A DNA stretch of 64,000 nucleotides, from positions 5,673,224-5,737,223 of the forward strand of contig CAADRB010000001.1 of NCBI GenBank assembly GCA_900708905.1, in the 5' to 3' direction. Made by a program: the position numbers and the translations under genes. The notes under the pieces are model-generated. The model was not told the DNA's origin. It searched no databases and saw only the letters and a program-made list of their open reading frames with translations. Numbering within the stretch: the first letter of the stretch is position 1; each line of letters begins with the position of its first letter. This DNA is from Hymenolepis diminuta. Taxonomy: Eukaryota; Platyhelminthes; Cestoda; Cyclophyllidea; Hymenolepididae. This document shows positions 10,994 through 24,068 of the stretch, one piece after another.

Positions 10994-13900
10994 ATGAGCC
11001 AAAAAAATTCTTTTATTTTAAAGAAATAATAAATGGAGACTTTTGTTAATAACCCTTGGCCTACGCTCCCCAAGAGCAATGAAGATTGTCAAGCATGTTC
11101 CAAGAGTTCCTCTTCGAAATACACGGTCGGAAAATGTCACTAAATTGAATATGCGCACAATGCCACGCTCAAGACAAATTAAGATAAAAGAGAAAAAAAT
11201 ATTCCAAAAGAAACGTGTTTCTTATGACAAAAACCCAAAAAGTCGATTTTGCCCTTAAAAAAATGGCAAAATCCAGCCGAAAAGGAATTCGTGCAAGCAC
11301 ATTGAAATTAAAGGCCGCTGACCGAATGCAAATGACCGAAGAAATGAGCTAAATTGTTCTAAAATTTTCAGAAAGACGATTGTCTTACAAACATAGCTAA
11401 CGGACTACTTAAAGAATTATTTTCTAATCCTCAAGTTTTGTGATTAAATATTTATTAATTAAAAGGTTTTCCTTAGTCTTGACACAAGCCTGAACAAATT
11501 TACTTGTAAAATCCACTCATAAATTTTACCACGCAAGAGTAAGTTTTAACCAGATATGATTTATTAGCTTTCTTAGAATATGTGTGAAATTTACTACAAA
11601 TCTAGAAATATGGAAATGATTCAAAAGTTTTTCTCCAGATTCTACCGAAAAATTTAATAAAATTTAGATTAAGCATAGATGTTGAAATACGATGTCACCT
11701 TTTGGTATTCAAACTGAGCGACGGTTTCTAAAGTTCACATAAATTATAAATAATTAAAATGTTGCTGAAATTTAAATAGATATATAGTTTGACCCACTTG
11801 AACTTAAATCCTTTTTTTACAAAAATGTCGTTACCTCGAACCGTTGGATAATATATTAGCATTTAGCAAGAATACAAATGGTTTAAAACATTTTATTGGT
11901 GGTCAGAAAAGTACTGATTCGAAATTAACCTAAAGACTGACCACGAACGACTTTCTTGAGGTTAATATCTTGAATTTTCACGTGTTGGCTTAAAACTAAA
12001 TTTAGGGCTTTCCCAGTATTTTTCAAGTAAAAAGAACTGAGAGCTAATGACACACGGAAATGTGGGGAGACTCGTTAAGAATACTGCTTAATTTTAAATT
12101 AGCAAGGGAAAGTACCTACTATTTGATCTTTAAAACGTGATCAATTCTGTGTATAAGTTTTCTTCTACGTTTAGACAAATACGAACTAGATTGCGGAAAC
12201 GGGATTATGTAAATACAAATGCAAAGCTTATCTCTTGGGAAACTATTTGCAATTCCCATAAAGCTGAACTTTAACTGAATGGGACTCTCTCCGATGTTCA
12301 AGCCATAAGAGCCTTATGAACCAAGCGGCATGAGGTGTAACTGTATTATGCTGAAATCATTAGCTTAAAGCCCAAAATTTTAAAATTTATTTCCCCTTCT
12401 TTATAAATCTTTTATAGAAAGTGATAAACCCGCTGCCCGAATTGTGTCTTCGGTATGACCTTTTCCATTAATGGACTTACTATAATAGGCAGCTACGGAT
12501 GGAGTAGGTAGGCGGGTGCTGTCTAGTTGTTTATCGGAAAAAGCACTAGATAGTGGTCAGTGCCACTCCTGTGATAAATGTTGCGACAAATGGCTGAATA
12601 AACTGGATAAGTAGGGGCTAGTTGTAAAACTTTGATGAAGAATGAGTTTAGAATGTACAGGAGAAGTTGAAAAAGCTTGGAGACACAATAAAAATTTCGA
12701 AAATTTGTCTAGCCAACTATGGCTTAGAGGATCTTTCGAAATCTTAATATCTCTGATCATGGCTATATCTTGGTAGTAACTCGTGCGATTGATAGACTGT
12801 TTGGAAATCCTAACTCAGACAGCAGTAACAGTTTGTCATGTCCAACTCACTATTGTTTAATCAGATAATATTTTAAATTAGTGTACAATTTTTACGTTAA
12901 AATGGATTTAATATCGATCAATCAGATTCGAAGTTGTTAGTTAGTTAGCTTGTACTTAAAAATCGCTCTTACGTTAAGAAAAAATAATCTCTCTTCATTC
13001 ATTACCTTAAATTAATGGACTTCAATTGTAAGGCTTTTCATGCAATTGACGACAAAAGAAATTAAGAAGATACACATCTGTAATATCCAAAACTGGGAAG
13101 TGGGTAATGCAAAATCCCACTTTAAGAAGGAGCGGACAGAGTATAATCCACTCCATCAGCCGTAAAACTTAAGATAATTGATCCAGTAAATTAGTTTACA
13201 GTAATCTATTCGGATAAACTGATGCATAGCCATAGCCGTGGGAAAAAAATTTAGAAAGGGCAGAGAGATTCGTTTTATATGGTCTAGGACTTTTACATCT
13301 TCTATAATCAACCCAGAAGAATATACACTGTGACCTTTTCAAAAGACCCTTTGTTAAGAATTAAATTGAATCTGATGCCAAAGTTGAGGATGGTATTGCG
13401 ATATATGGAGCTTCAACCATACTTGTCATTTCAAAAATATTGATGCGTTTTATTTTATCTTTTGAAGTAAGACATTTTTCATTATTATAAGGTCGGCAAA
13501 GTGTATAATTTCTCATCCGATATCAGTCGAAATGCATTTATAGAGATTTGAAATCTACATTAGAAGTGTTGTGCCTTGTTAACCATTTCTGCTCTATATC
13601 TGCAACGTTCTTGCTTGCATGTATTTCTGCTTTAGTAATCTGTCTCCTCAGGATTTAGTAAATAATTACTTTCTCATACACGCTACCCACCTTCCCCGCC
13701 ATTTATTTGATCATAGTTTGACTATATGTGTGGATAAGCCAGTAGCAGTCACCGTCAATACGGAGGCCAGTATTCAGTTAACAGGAGAGTAGGGCAGTCG
13801 AACAGAGAAGGACAGTAGCCATTGGCTATCTCAGACCATATATTCATCTTCATAGCTTATGTTGAGATACTATTGTGGTCACCCTGGCAGGACGGCGCTT

Positions 13901-16593
13901 TCTCTCACCCTGCATACTCTTAATGCTACACACTTCTTCCAAATTTAATGCCTTTTCGTATTAACTGACCTTTTGTACATTATATTATTAATATAATTTA
14001 TTTAGAAAACACCCGCTATCATAATACATGTGTATTTTTTCATAAAGAATACTGATTAGATTCAATTAACTTCCTCTCAAAATCCTCAGATACTCTGATT
14101 TTTTCTTTATTGAATAAACTGATATGGACAATTTTGTAAAGCAATTCCCAAATCATTGAAAATTAATTCATTTATTTAATTACTTCACACGTAAAATTAA
14201 ATCATTATTGCAATCTCGTAATTGGGACTAAATAAACAGATATTTAAAATACGAGCAAGCAGTGGATTATGGATGATCCCTGCTCAATAAAGATAAAATT
14301 TTATAAATTATTGCAATAAACTGATCTTGTTGTTAAGCATCTTAAATAATTAAGCTTTTAATTACCTGAAAATATAGTTGTTCTTATCCATTTATGCCAA
14401 GTGCAAAAAATAATTGTTTATCTATTTGTAATGTAATGAAGTACCCTGCCGAAATTTCACTAAAGTGATTATAAATAAATTAATAAGTATTATTAGGGGT
14501 TGGTACTCTTTGTTCAAAATATTAGACTACAAAAGATGTGTTTAGTTTTAAAACGGAATAGTTATATTGATCTTAAATTAGTTGGTACCGAAAATAGGGG
14601 GATCTTAAATAAAAAAAATCTGGTCAAAATATGGATTCATATAGTTAAAACATGACTATAATAATAATCATTCAAATAAAATGAATCTTGAGATTCGGAT
14701 AGTTGAAATCAATACTGGAGATCTGAACAAAAGTGGAACCACATGATAAACTTTCTTTAGTCGCGCGAATTAAGCATGAGTGACCTCTTCCTGTCCTCAA
14801 ACGTGCCTAGTTTGTCTATTTAATTGGCTATAATTGACACAATATAGAACTATTTGAACTAGGCTGTAATTGAGAATTACTTTATGAACTTATCGGCATT
14901 CGGAGCAGTTAATTTAGTTATTAGCTGTGACAAAACTAACATTAAATAAATTAATCACGAAAAAAGCATCTAAACACTTGAACAGTAAATCGGTCCAATA
15001 ATGGCTAAATGGGAGACTTGAGTAGAGTTTGGAATCAGGACATCAATAGGTTATAATACAGTTGAAATTGGGTTTGGCTTGTCCACGCCTTGTTTAGTTA
15101 CTATATTTAGCTTGGTCATACTCCATTTGTGTAGAAGAAAGGTATCCAGCAGCCACGTTTTACGAGAAATTTGCTTTCTATTGCCTATCGTGTTGACTAT
15201 AATTAACCAATGTAGTTGATCTACCCACAACTCTGGATAAGCAACAATGGGTGATGTCTGATCTAGAAAATATGCAGACTGATCATTCTGTCACTGGTGC
15301 ATATTTGCAGTTTCTTAAGTCACGCAGAACACCGATATGGATTCCGTGACTCTGAGTTTTAAGAAAAATAATGTATTAATTTAATCATGTCCCTTCGCGC
15401 AGATTAACTATCACATTTACACTTGAACAACTAATTTTAAGACTTCATAGAATGCTGAACTCTTGGACGAAGACTTTAGAGCTTTAGAGGAAGTTACTTT
15501 TCAATCAGTCCATATTTATCAAGCGCTATCATTTCGATGTAGCATCAAAAGGTCATTTTTTTCATGAATTGAACAATGCTAAATAAATTATAAATAAATT
15601 TTAAGACCATATATGACCATTTTGTCATAAAGAAAAAAATACGAAGACGCAAGTCAAACTTGAAAGAAAAGAAGGTCATCATTATTAAAACAGAAGAAGC
15701 CCCGTATTAACGGTATAAAAATTATAATTCATCAAAAGTGTTGACCAATCTTACTCAGAGCCCAATCAAAAACGCATCTAATAGGAGAATCAATCTAGGA
15801 CTCACAAGCTGTTAATAACTGAATTTTACCGCAGATTTGTTTCATTTTCAATACGCAGACAGCATTCATTTAAATTGTAACAAGTTGTGATCCAAAAGCA
15901 CTTTCTTCCTGCAACTTCAATATTTGCCCAAGAGGAGTCTGAAGTAAGTTAATCATAAAATTTTGCAAAAAATGAACCTTTGTCTGTTTTTCCTTTACAA
16001 AGGCAATTTAGCGCAGTTCGAGATTCATGATTGCGGTTTGGCTCAATCATTATTAATCGTAAGAGATCTTATACTGTCATGACAATTAACACACTGTGAT
16101 AAGTCAAATACATGCATTTCATTTGCGTCACCTTGTGTAAAAAGTTACAAAATACTTTTTCTTAAAAAAATATGAAAAATGATGAAAAATATCGTAAGAT
16201 GAATGTTTAAAATGCCACCGTTTGGCACAATTACCAGCTATTAGAGGAATGAGTATCATTAAAGGGATCTGGTTTTCTATGGCTATTCTTCAAGTTATAT
16301 CTTCTATCTCCCGCTAATTTTCTGTACGAAAACACGATAAGGAGTGAAGACAAGATGGTGATGAGGGGAATTTATTGATTACAGTCTACGAGGAGGTAGG
16401 AGAGGAGAATGGAATGGCCATATCCCAAATATATGTTGGTGAATGTCGTAAACTTCCACAAACAAACATTGAGGAGTAACATCACTAATTGGGGGAGACT
16501 GAGATCTAGCAGTGTTCAGTAAAAAATAACTAAATTGATTCAATCACGTCAACTAAAATAAACCACTTAAGGACACATGACGACTTTTCACGG

Positions 16594-16637
16594 AAGACTT
16601 GAGGTCACAGTGTCACTGTGGCCTTATTAACAGTCTT
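16594..16637. repeat. Inverted repeat able to form a long hairpin
   Basis: GGTCACAGTG (16603-16612) and CACTGTGGCC (16614-16623) flank a single T, pairing at all positions but one (a possible G-T wobble). Outside them AAGACT (16594-16599) and AGTCTT (16632-16637) also pair. No flanking duplication was found. Confidence 0.5.
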
Positions 16638-17325
16638 AAAGTGGAGAAAAATGGGACTCATAATAATTTATAACGATCAAGGGAAAAATTTTTAAAAGTG
16701 GTGGGAAAAACCATTCAATTAAATCGTTCTGTCAACCGATCAACAAGCAACGACTCTCTCGGACATTTGAACACCAAGGAAACCCAAACTCAAACAGTGA
16801 AAGCTGAGGTTTAGAAAATTTACATATTACAATCCGATTTTTACCATTTATAGGAAATTTGACAAATTAATTCTTCTAGAACTCAGATAAAGTCTGACCT
16901 GCTACTACCTGACTTAATTGCATACTTTTATTTATCACCGCATGTTTTGTCTCCTAATACAATACCTGATACTATCTTATGATTAAAAGCTGTAAAGTTT
17001 ACTTAAAGTGCTCAATACTTTTCACTTTGCAATTGCTGTTGAATTGAAGACGCATATGTTATTTCGAATTTTTGTGACACATCATACGCCACTTTATTTT
17101 GAAATTAAAAAAGCCATCATTTTGCTCAAACTCTAAGAAATGACACCAGAGTATTAATCAAAAAGAGGGATATTCGCTTTGTTGACACTTCTAAAAATTC
17201 TATTTCTGAAAACACACAATTTTGAATTTAAAAAATGACACTTGTTGGCATTAAAATATAATTTTCGGCTTAACTTGATTGAATTCATTTCAATCCCTTG
17301 GTCAATTAAAGGAAACCGTTAAATA

Positions 17326-17460
17326 ATTCTCGTGGTTCAGTGATTAACTTACACGTCTGCAAAGTTATGAGTAAGTTTGATTATGAGCTTGACGTCCGTC
17401 GGACTGACCAACTGCACTGGCTGAGTTACATTATCAAGAAGAGTAACAGAATTGAGGTTT
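17326..17460 (+). repeat. tRNA-derived SINE-like element, copy 1
   Basis: It has a pol III A-box-like TGGTTCAGTGATTAAC (17333-17348), a tRNA-like anticodon loop CTGCAAA (17357-17363, GCA = Cys) and a B-box-like AGTTTGATTAT (17374-17384), at the distances found in tRNA. Aligned without gaps to copy 2, about 25 of 33 positions from the A-box to the loop agree by hand count. The stems no longer pair well, so it is not a working tRNA. The body after the B-box aligns weakly with the other copies. Confidence 0.6.
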
Positions 17461-20400
17461 TTCACCGGGACGGTAAAAAGATTTAATACCATCCAGCTAA
17501 GATATATACTGAAAACACTTTTTAAATCAGTTTGGGAGTTATATTTTAATTAAAATATTCCGATATTCCGATGGAGAAACATGAAGTCTACAGTCCCTTC
17601 TGGGACTGAAGTTTAATGAATGATATTTCTAACTACATTTATGCACACTGACGGTGATCAGCTTCGTGACCGCAGATTGGACGGACTTGCGGATTATTGC
17701 TATGTCGACATCGAAAATTATCTTATAATGATACACTTATCAAGGTAATGACTTTATAATTAAATATGGAAAAATTTTTCAAAGGTGCTTGGTTACAATA
17801 ATAAGAAGGTAAGCTTTTATTCGACTCATTTAATGCAGTCTTCTTTATTTGAGACAATATTCCTATTTTGAAAATGCTTCTAATCTCTGCTACATGTTGT
17901 CTTAATATCTATAATTAAAAAATATTTCTTAATTACGAAACTGATACAAAATAATTTTTGATACCATTATTCTTTTCTACAAAATATATGGTGAGATTTG
18001 CTGATCAATAGAAAACCCATATATAGGAGGATTAGAAAATAATCGAATTTCAGATTGACCCATATAAAGTGAATTTAAAATCTTGTAACTGAAGTGATTT
18101 ATTGTACTTGAATTTGGAATTCATAGCGTTTTATTCATTTGACTTAGTTATCTGTGTCATTGACATTTTTCAAAATAGAAAGTAGTAAGATTCTGATTCA
18201 AATAATCCTATTGATTAATTTAGCAACTTGGTGAATTAATTAAGTCGCTAAAATTAATTTATTGTTTATTAATTTAATGCGGCTTGACAGATACCTTTAG
18301 AGTGCAAAGCTAACACGGTTCCGGTCTTTGAAATCTATAAGTCATCGTTTCAAGCACAATTATTCTCCCGTTTTCCTGCCCAGGAGTTGATTTTATCGGG
18401 GATCAGTGATTTGAGACTCAACAAAACATTTTTGGTGATCAAGTCGACCGTTTTTGTCTGAAAGAGTTTCTTATACTAAAAGAGATGCAAGACGACTTAA
18501 TTTAAATTAATTTTATACATTATTTACTCATTTCAGTAAATAGAAGAGAATCAGCATAAAAAGAATGTTGGGAGACATAAAGATTTAGACAAGTTACTTG
18601 TGGCTTAATGTTTTACAGGTCTGAAAGTCAAAAAAACAAAAATCTTGTCTTCTTGCGGACAATAAATATAACATTACTACAAGATAGTGCGAAATAATCA
18701 AATGTTGGAAATTGAGAGCATCTAAATTGTCAAGGTCTTTATGTGAAATTCTAGTCGTTAAAATAAGCAGGAAAATTTTATTTCTTTTGAATTACTGATT
18801 CCTTTAATATTCGATATTTATTACATGTTCGTATATTCTTATTGAGATCGCATCAGAGGTTTTTCAGGTCATCATCTTCATGATGGAGATTGAAGGAGTG
18901 TATTTAACCTGTATTGAAGCAGATGTCAATATCCTAATGCTTCCGTTATAATTACATATTTTTCTCATCCAATTTATCACTAATTAACCAATATATCGAT
19001 ATTCTAATTTGATTAAAACAGAAAAATTAATTATAACATTGAAATTTCACAGCAAGTTAAATGTGGCTAATTAATATTCCGTACACTTTTCGAATACCTC
19101 AAATAACAACCAATTTTCGAACCACCATTAAATTATGTTTTTATTAGCAAAAATAAAGGGAAGAGTCCAATGTAATTAAATTGAAATCAAATAATTTTAA
19201 ATGTATATAAAACCATTTTGTCGACATTTTTTCTTAGTGAAGGTAGCTTCAATACTAGACTTTTCAAGAACATATTAGAACTGTCCATTTTTAAGCAGCA
19301 CTATTACTTTGATGTAAGTAAATTTCCACTAATAAAAATTAATAAGGGCTCTGCGTGGCTTAATTAGAAAGTTTTGAGCAAGAAAATTGTGTCCCCTCCA
19401 AAGAAAATATCTCTGACAACAAATACAAAGAATTTTAAACAAATATTACTTTTTCCGACTAAGTTTATTTCAATTTTCTATGCAGAAATTCTCTAACGCT
19501 GATATCTGTTGTTGTATGGTACTCTTGAAAATGCTACGGAAATGACAACAAAATGAAACCTATGCACTCTGATCGAGTTAATTAAGAAATAAACACCATT
19601 AATTAATAAATAATAACTTTATAACGGTTATCACTGGAAAAATTTCTCAATAGTTACAGAAGGTGATATGCAATCTCATAAAATATAGTCGTTTTGTTTT
19701 TCCTTTTATTTAGAAATTAATTTTAAAATTCATTTAAATTGAAAGCCAAATTAGAGAACCAAAGTGAATAGCCATGAGTATCTTTCAAAATGGTTCCAAA
19801 TTCGTAAAACATTAATATATTATAAGAAATATCAAGAATTCAAATTAAGAGTAGTTGAGGTGAGATGCAAATTTGTAAAATTGTGATTTTCATTTCAAAA
19901 AATTCATTGGAAGTGATTTATTCGATTATATGATAGCTTTTTACATATTATTAGAGGAGTTCTTATTATAGGATTATGTAAATATGGGGAAACAAAGAAG
20001 GGGCCGAATTAACTTTGTAGTGGGGAAAGAGAGAATAAGAATTGATAATAAGTTCTTACGAAAATATGGTCTAACTTGATTTAATTTTCGGATGTGTAAT
20101 GTATCATCTAAGTGGTACAGTTCACTGTGTTACCGCAGTATCTTAAAGCATTGGTTTAGGATATTGCTCCTAGATTTTGAGTCGATTCATATGCAGGGTG
20201 TTCGCAGACTATTAATTTCCGGATCAGAGTGAGTGATTCATTAAGTTATCTCAATTTATTTTTCCGTTCTAATCATCAAAAAATTTAACAAAATCTTCCA
20301 ACCATGCTTTAAAAATAGCGGAGCTAACTAAGGCTCACTAAAGGAAGATTCATAGATCTGATCAACATTTTATTCGTGAAATTTTTGTTTCAAGATCCAT

Positions 20401-22309
20401 TACGTGTGCGTTTTTCTAATTAAACATCGTCTATATTAGGGGACACTAATTCGATGCTCTAAAATATTTCATGGGATCTAGTTATCAATTTCTAATGAGA
20501 AGTAAATGGGCAATGTAAAAAATTATATTTTAGTTTACTAAAAAATCCCAATAATATGCAAATGGTAGGTTAAGGAATTTGAAGAGGTTACTCACGTGAT
20601 GGTATTATTACATATTTGAAATTCAAAGGAGCAAAACAATATCCCGAATTAAAAATTTTGTGTTCACTTAAAGCAGCAAGAAGCCGTGGAAATTCTGTAG
20701 TCATTAACTGCATCAAATATAAATATTTCAAGTTAGAAATAAGAAATTTGGCTCTTCGTTTCGTGAGTACATAAGCAAAATTTATGTTCGGACCCAGAAA
20801 GGGATCGGTTTGAGTACACGAGTAATCTTATCACGACGACAATTTGCTTCTTTTGAAAAACTGGAAGTGGTTGCAAAGATGAATTTTATATTGATGAGTT
20901 TTAGACGCCATTTAAATGTGGATTGTTGCTAAGTCTTTCAACCCACATGTTGAAGTGACTGTCTAGGTACCTTTGTATGTTGCAACCAGGTTAAATAACT
21001 TGGCTCATTTCAGAAATTTGAAGAAAACTCTCTTAACTTTTTTAAGGTTTGTACTGAGTTTTTAAACAATTTATTAGCTTAGAGGTGCCGAATATTCAGG
21101 GTGAAAAAGTATTTCCTAGATAAACTGGTTATCATTTTTGTGTTTAAATTAGATATCACAAAATAGTCTAGGTGGTTAATATAAATAGGCAAAGTGGGAG
21201 CCTTGATAACTGAAAGAGGATCTGTTTTTTGCTGTAAATGTCGTGAATATCGGTCTCATAGTATCATATTTGTGGACCTGTGCATTTGCGAATTTCTATT
21301 TTCATTACAGTAAAAGCATTCCATAAAAATGAAAACGGGTGTTTTTTAATTTTAACTAAAATGAATATTATGGAAGAACGGAGGACGCATATGTAGTCAA
21401 CCTCATTTGTTTTCACAGTCATTAGCATTATATCCATTGCACTCTTTGCAAAAGCTGGGAGTTCGGACTTTGGCTAACCGGTATAAATTGTAAGGCTAAT
21501 AAAGTGCTATCACACAGAAAGTAGAGTTTGAATCGGTTTATTAGAAGGACGTAGCGGTTTTTGTGAGGGATATTATTAAAAGATGGATGAGGAATAGAGT
21601 GGAAACGCATGTGAATAAGCAAAAATAAACGAGCTTAGATAAGATGTGTATTTATAACCTTAATTAAAATAAAAATACCTTTTAAAGTTTCTCGATAGGA
21701 GGAAAATTAATCCACCGCGATGATCGCTAAATATCACTACACCAACGCTAAAGTTGTGCCCTTCTCTACCTCAGTGCGGTTAAACTCAAATTTACACGTA
21801 ATTTCTCTCCAAAATACAATTATCTCATAAAGTAAATATCTCTAATGAACACACTGGACTTCTTCTGAAATAAATGATCATGAAAAATGAAATTTATTGC
21901 CCCCAATTTTACATGACCTCTTCAAAATCCCATGAGCAATACGCAAAAATCGCGAATCAACCGAAATATTTAAAGTAAATCTTGCAAAAAATGTAGTCAT
22001 AAATCATCTCGAAACATATTAATCCACACTTTCATCCATTGGCGGCTTGTGGATTTATCATTTTCAAAGCGGATTAACTTTCTTACGTCTATTGAAGCAA
22101 ATAGGATTAATGGCAATGTTCAGTGTGGAATCTAACACCTGAATGACATCGTTATAATCTAGATGCGATTTTTATTTTAGAGTAATAAAACTATCTGTAA
22201 TTTTATTGATTAGCAACCACTTATTAAGAAAATTAAATGATTCAGTCATTTTAAAAATTATCGAAGATAATGCAAATTAAAATATTTTCATGATGGGGAA
22301 CAACTGAAG
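17461..22309. other. Non-coding, nothing recognised
   Basis: Continuous A+T-rich sequence. The 64-codon minus frame at 21428-21622 is of chance length. Confidence 0.6.
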
Positions 22310-22430
22310 TCAATTTACAGAAAGTTCAAGAAATGATAAAAGGGAGGGGATCAAAAAGGTGCTGAGAGCAATGCCAAGTGATCAAAGTTTCCTTACATCA
22401 TTTGATGCATTCAAATCATGCCATATTCAT
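22310..22430 (+). repeat. Dispersed repeat B, copy 1
   Basis: About 115 bases align with 46262-46395 at roughly two-thirds identity by eye. The best-kept block is GGGAGGGGATCAAAA followed by GAGAGCAA. The purine run just before GATC resembles a polypurine tract. A 77-codon open frame starting at 22359 overlaps it and is not supported as a gene. Confidence 0.5.
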
Positions 22431-23567
22431 ATATTTACTATAATTCAACAATCATTATTTGTCCTCTTGATTATATCAAATGCTTGTCTACGATGGACAA
22501 AGCTTACTGACCAGTTTCGTAGTCATGACTGTGGGTCTTACAACTTAAAATCACATTTTCCATTAGTTGAAAAGGAAAATAAACACACCTAATATTCAGC
22601 ATACTACACCTTTAACGTATGAAGGATGAAATAGCTGAAATTTAAAGTCAGCGGAACTTCGTAAGAAGTGTTCACTCAAGGTAAATCAATGACTCAATAA
22701 TTTAAAAAACGTATTAAAGAGGGCACATGAGGTGTTATTTAACTTATGAGCAAAAGACTACAGTATCTTATAACACCTCTGATCTTACGTTTTGATTAAA
22801 ATTTCTATCAGTCTTTGTATCGACTTGAAAATGTACCTGTAGAGGAGTCTGCGCTCAAGCAACTTATTTCATAGTGCGTCGCTGATTTTACACATTCTTT
22901 GCTGTAGATATTTATGGAGAGTTACAAATCGGTTACTCAATGTATTATTATATCATAAAATATAAAAATCCATTTATTCGCCTCTAAATAAAGCCACTTT
23001 TTAACATCCCAATTTACCACCTTCCAGCTTAATGATAAGAACATTTGGCAGTTTTTAAACTTAAGGAAGATAAAATAATTTAGCCTCGAAAGCTTTAAGT
23101 CCGATAGCGAAGCAATGTTTGCTATTTAAAAATGCCCATTTTTTCAAACACATTCACTCCAAAAACGTTTTTTTGAAATAGATAGTTAAATGGCTGAAAT
23201 TCTTAGCTATCTCGTTTATTCTTTGTTATGATTACAAGCTACTGAGTATCATGTAAAGTCACAACAATCGATAGAAGAAAAAAGTGATTGAAGTGGAAAG
23301 ATCGACCATGTGTACTTTTAAACAAATGGGTCAATAACCGCCCATGTAATCGCTTAAAAAATCATTTCCTGCAATCCAGGGATCAAATCCAAAATTTAAA
23401 TTTTGGAAATAATAGTTGGCTCCGTTTCCATTTTTAAGAAGATATGTTTCAATTAGTTGCTACTAGGATTCAATATATAAAAGTAAATCATTTATTTAGT
23501 CTCCAGACATCCAACCGCCTGTCTACTTGATCACCAGAGAAATCAAAGAACCCATTTATCTTCTATC

Positions 23568-24068
23568 ATGATCAAGTCCCCCAAATGTTCTGATCAGTGT
23601 AACCACAATCTAGTTAGATCCATACTCGTTTGCCCACCTAAACGATTAGCAATGGCAGATTATAAATACAAAGAACCCGAGGGAGTCGGTCTTATTAAAC
23701 CTATTTCTATCGCAAATGAAGCGGTTTCAAAAGTGGTTGCACAAATTGCAGGCGAGGCTATACTTCATTTCAAAAGTGAAGGAGACAGAAGAAGAAATCC
23801 TTAATTCTTAACATTTTAGATATGGGACGACGCCTCAGGTTGGAGTTAAAATCTGGAGGCACCGTAGCAGAAATCGTCGTGCTTGGTCGGCAGTCTTAAC
23901 TTACAGACCAAAAACGGATCGAAAACAGATTTATCTTACACACGTGGTCTCTTAGAATCTCAAAACCTTACAGATCCAGGGCAATTATTCGCTCAATCGT
24001 CACTGTGGAGCTTCGGGGGATCTCGGAAAAGATTCAAGGAGGATCTAGCGCTCAACTTAAGGGGTTAA
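23568..24068 (+). other. G+C-richer block with successive short open frames, not recognised
   Basis: A 78-codon frame (23568-23804) includes EAVSKVVAQIAGEAI. In a different phase a 25-codon frame from the ATG at 23831 gives LELKSGGTVAEIVVLGRQS, and a third runs 23883-24068. The block could be a frameshifted relic of a coding sequence or unannotated exons. No domain was recognised and each frame alone is within chance expectation. Confidence 0.2.

Larger units (their letters stand above)
6313..17325. other. Large non-coding stretch
   Basis: About 11 kb without a supported gene. Short frames at 6544-6819, 6867-7233, 9173-9451, 10689-10988, 11043-11258 and 12557-12760 show no recognisable domain, have A+T-driven composition and are of chance length. 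7300-9100 is extremely A+T-rich. Two small inverted repeats (10975, 16594) are listed separately. Confidence 0.6.

Noticed and set aside
9290..12700. Weak similarity between minus-strand frames at 9173-9451 and 12557-12760 (both with a TSPV...LI pattern)
   Set aside because: Only scattered short DNA matches such as ACAGG.GAAGT; not clearly above chance by eye.
17326..17398. Functional tRNA-Cys gene
   Set aside because: The anticodon loop fits but anticodon and acceptor stems do not pair and the B-box is degraded; related decayed copies indicate a SINE head.
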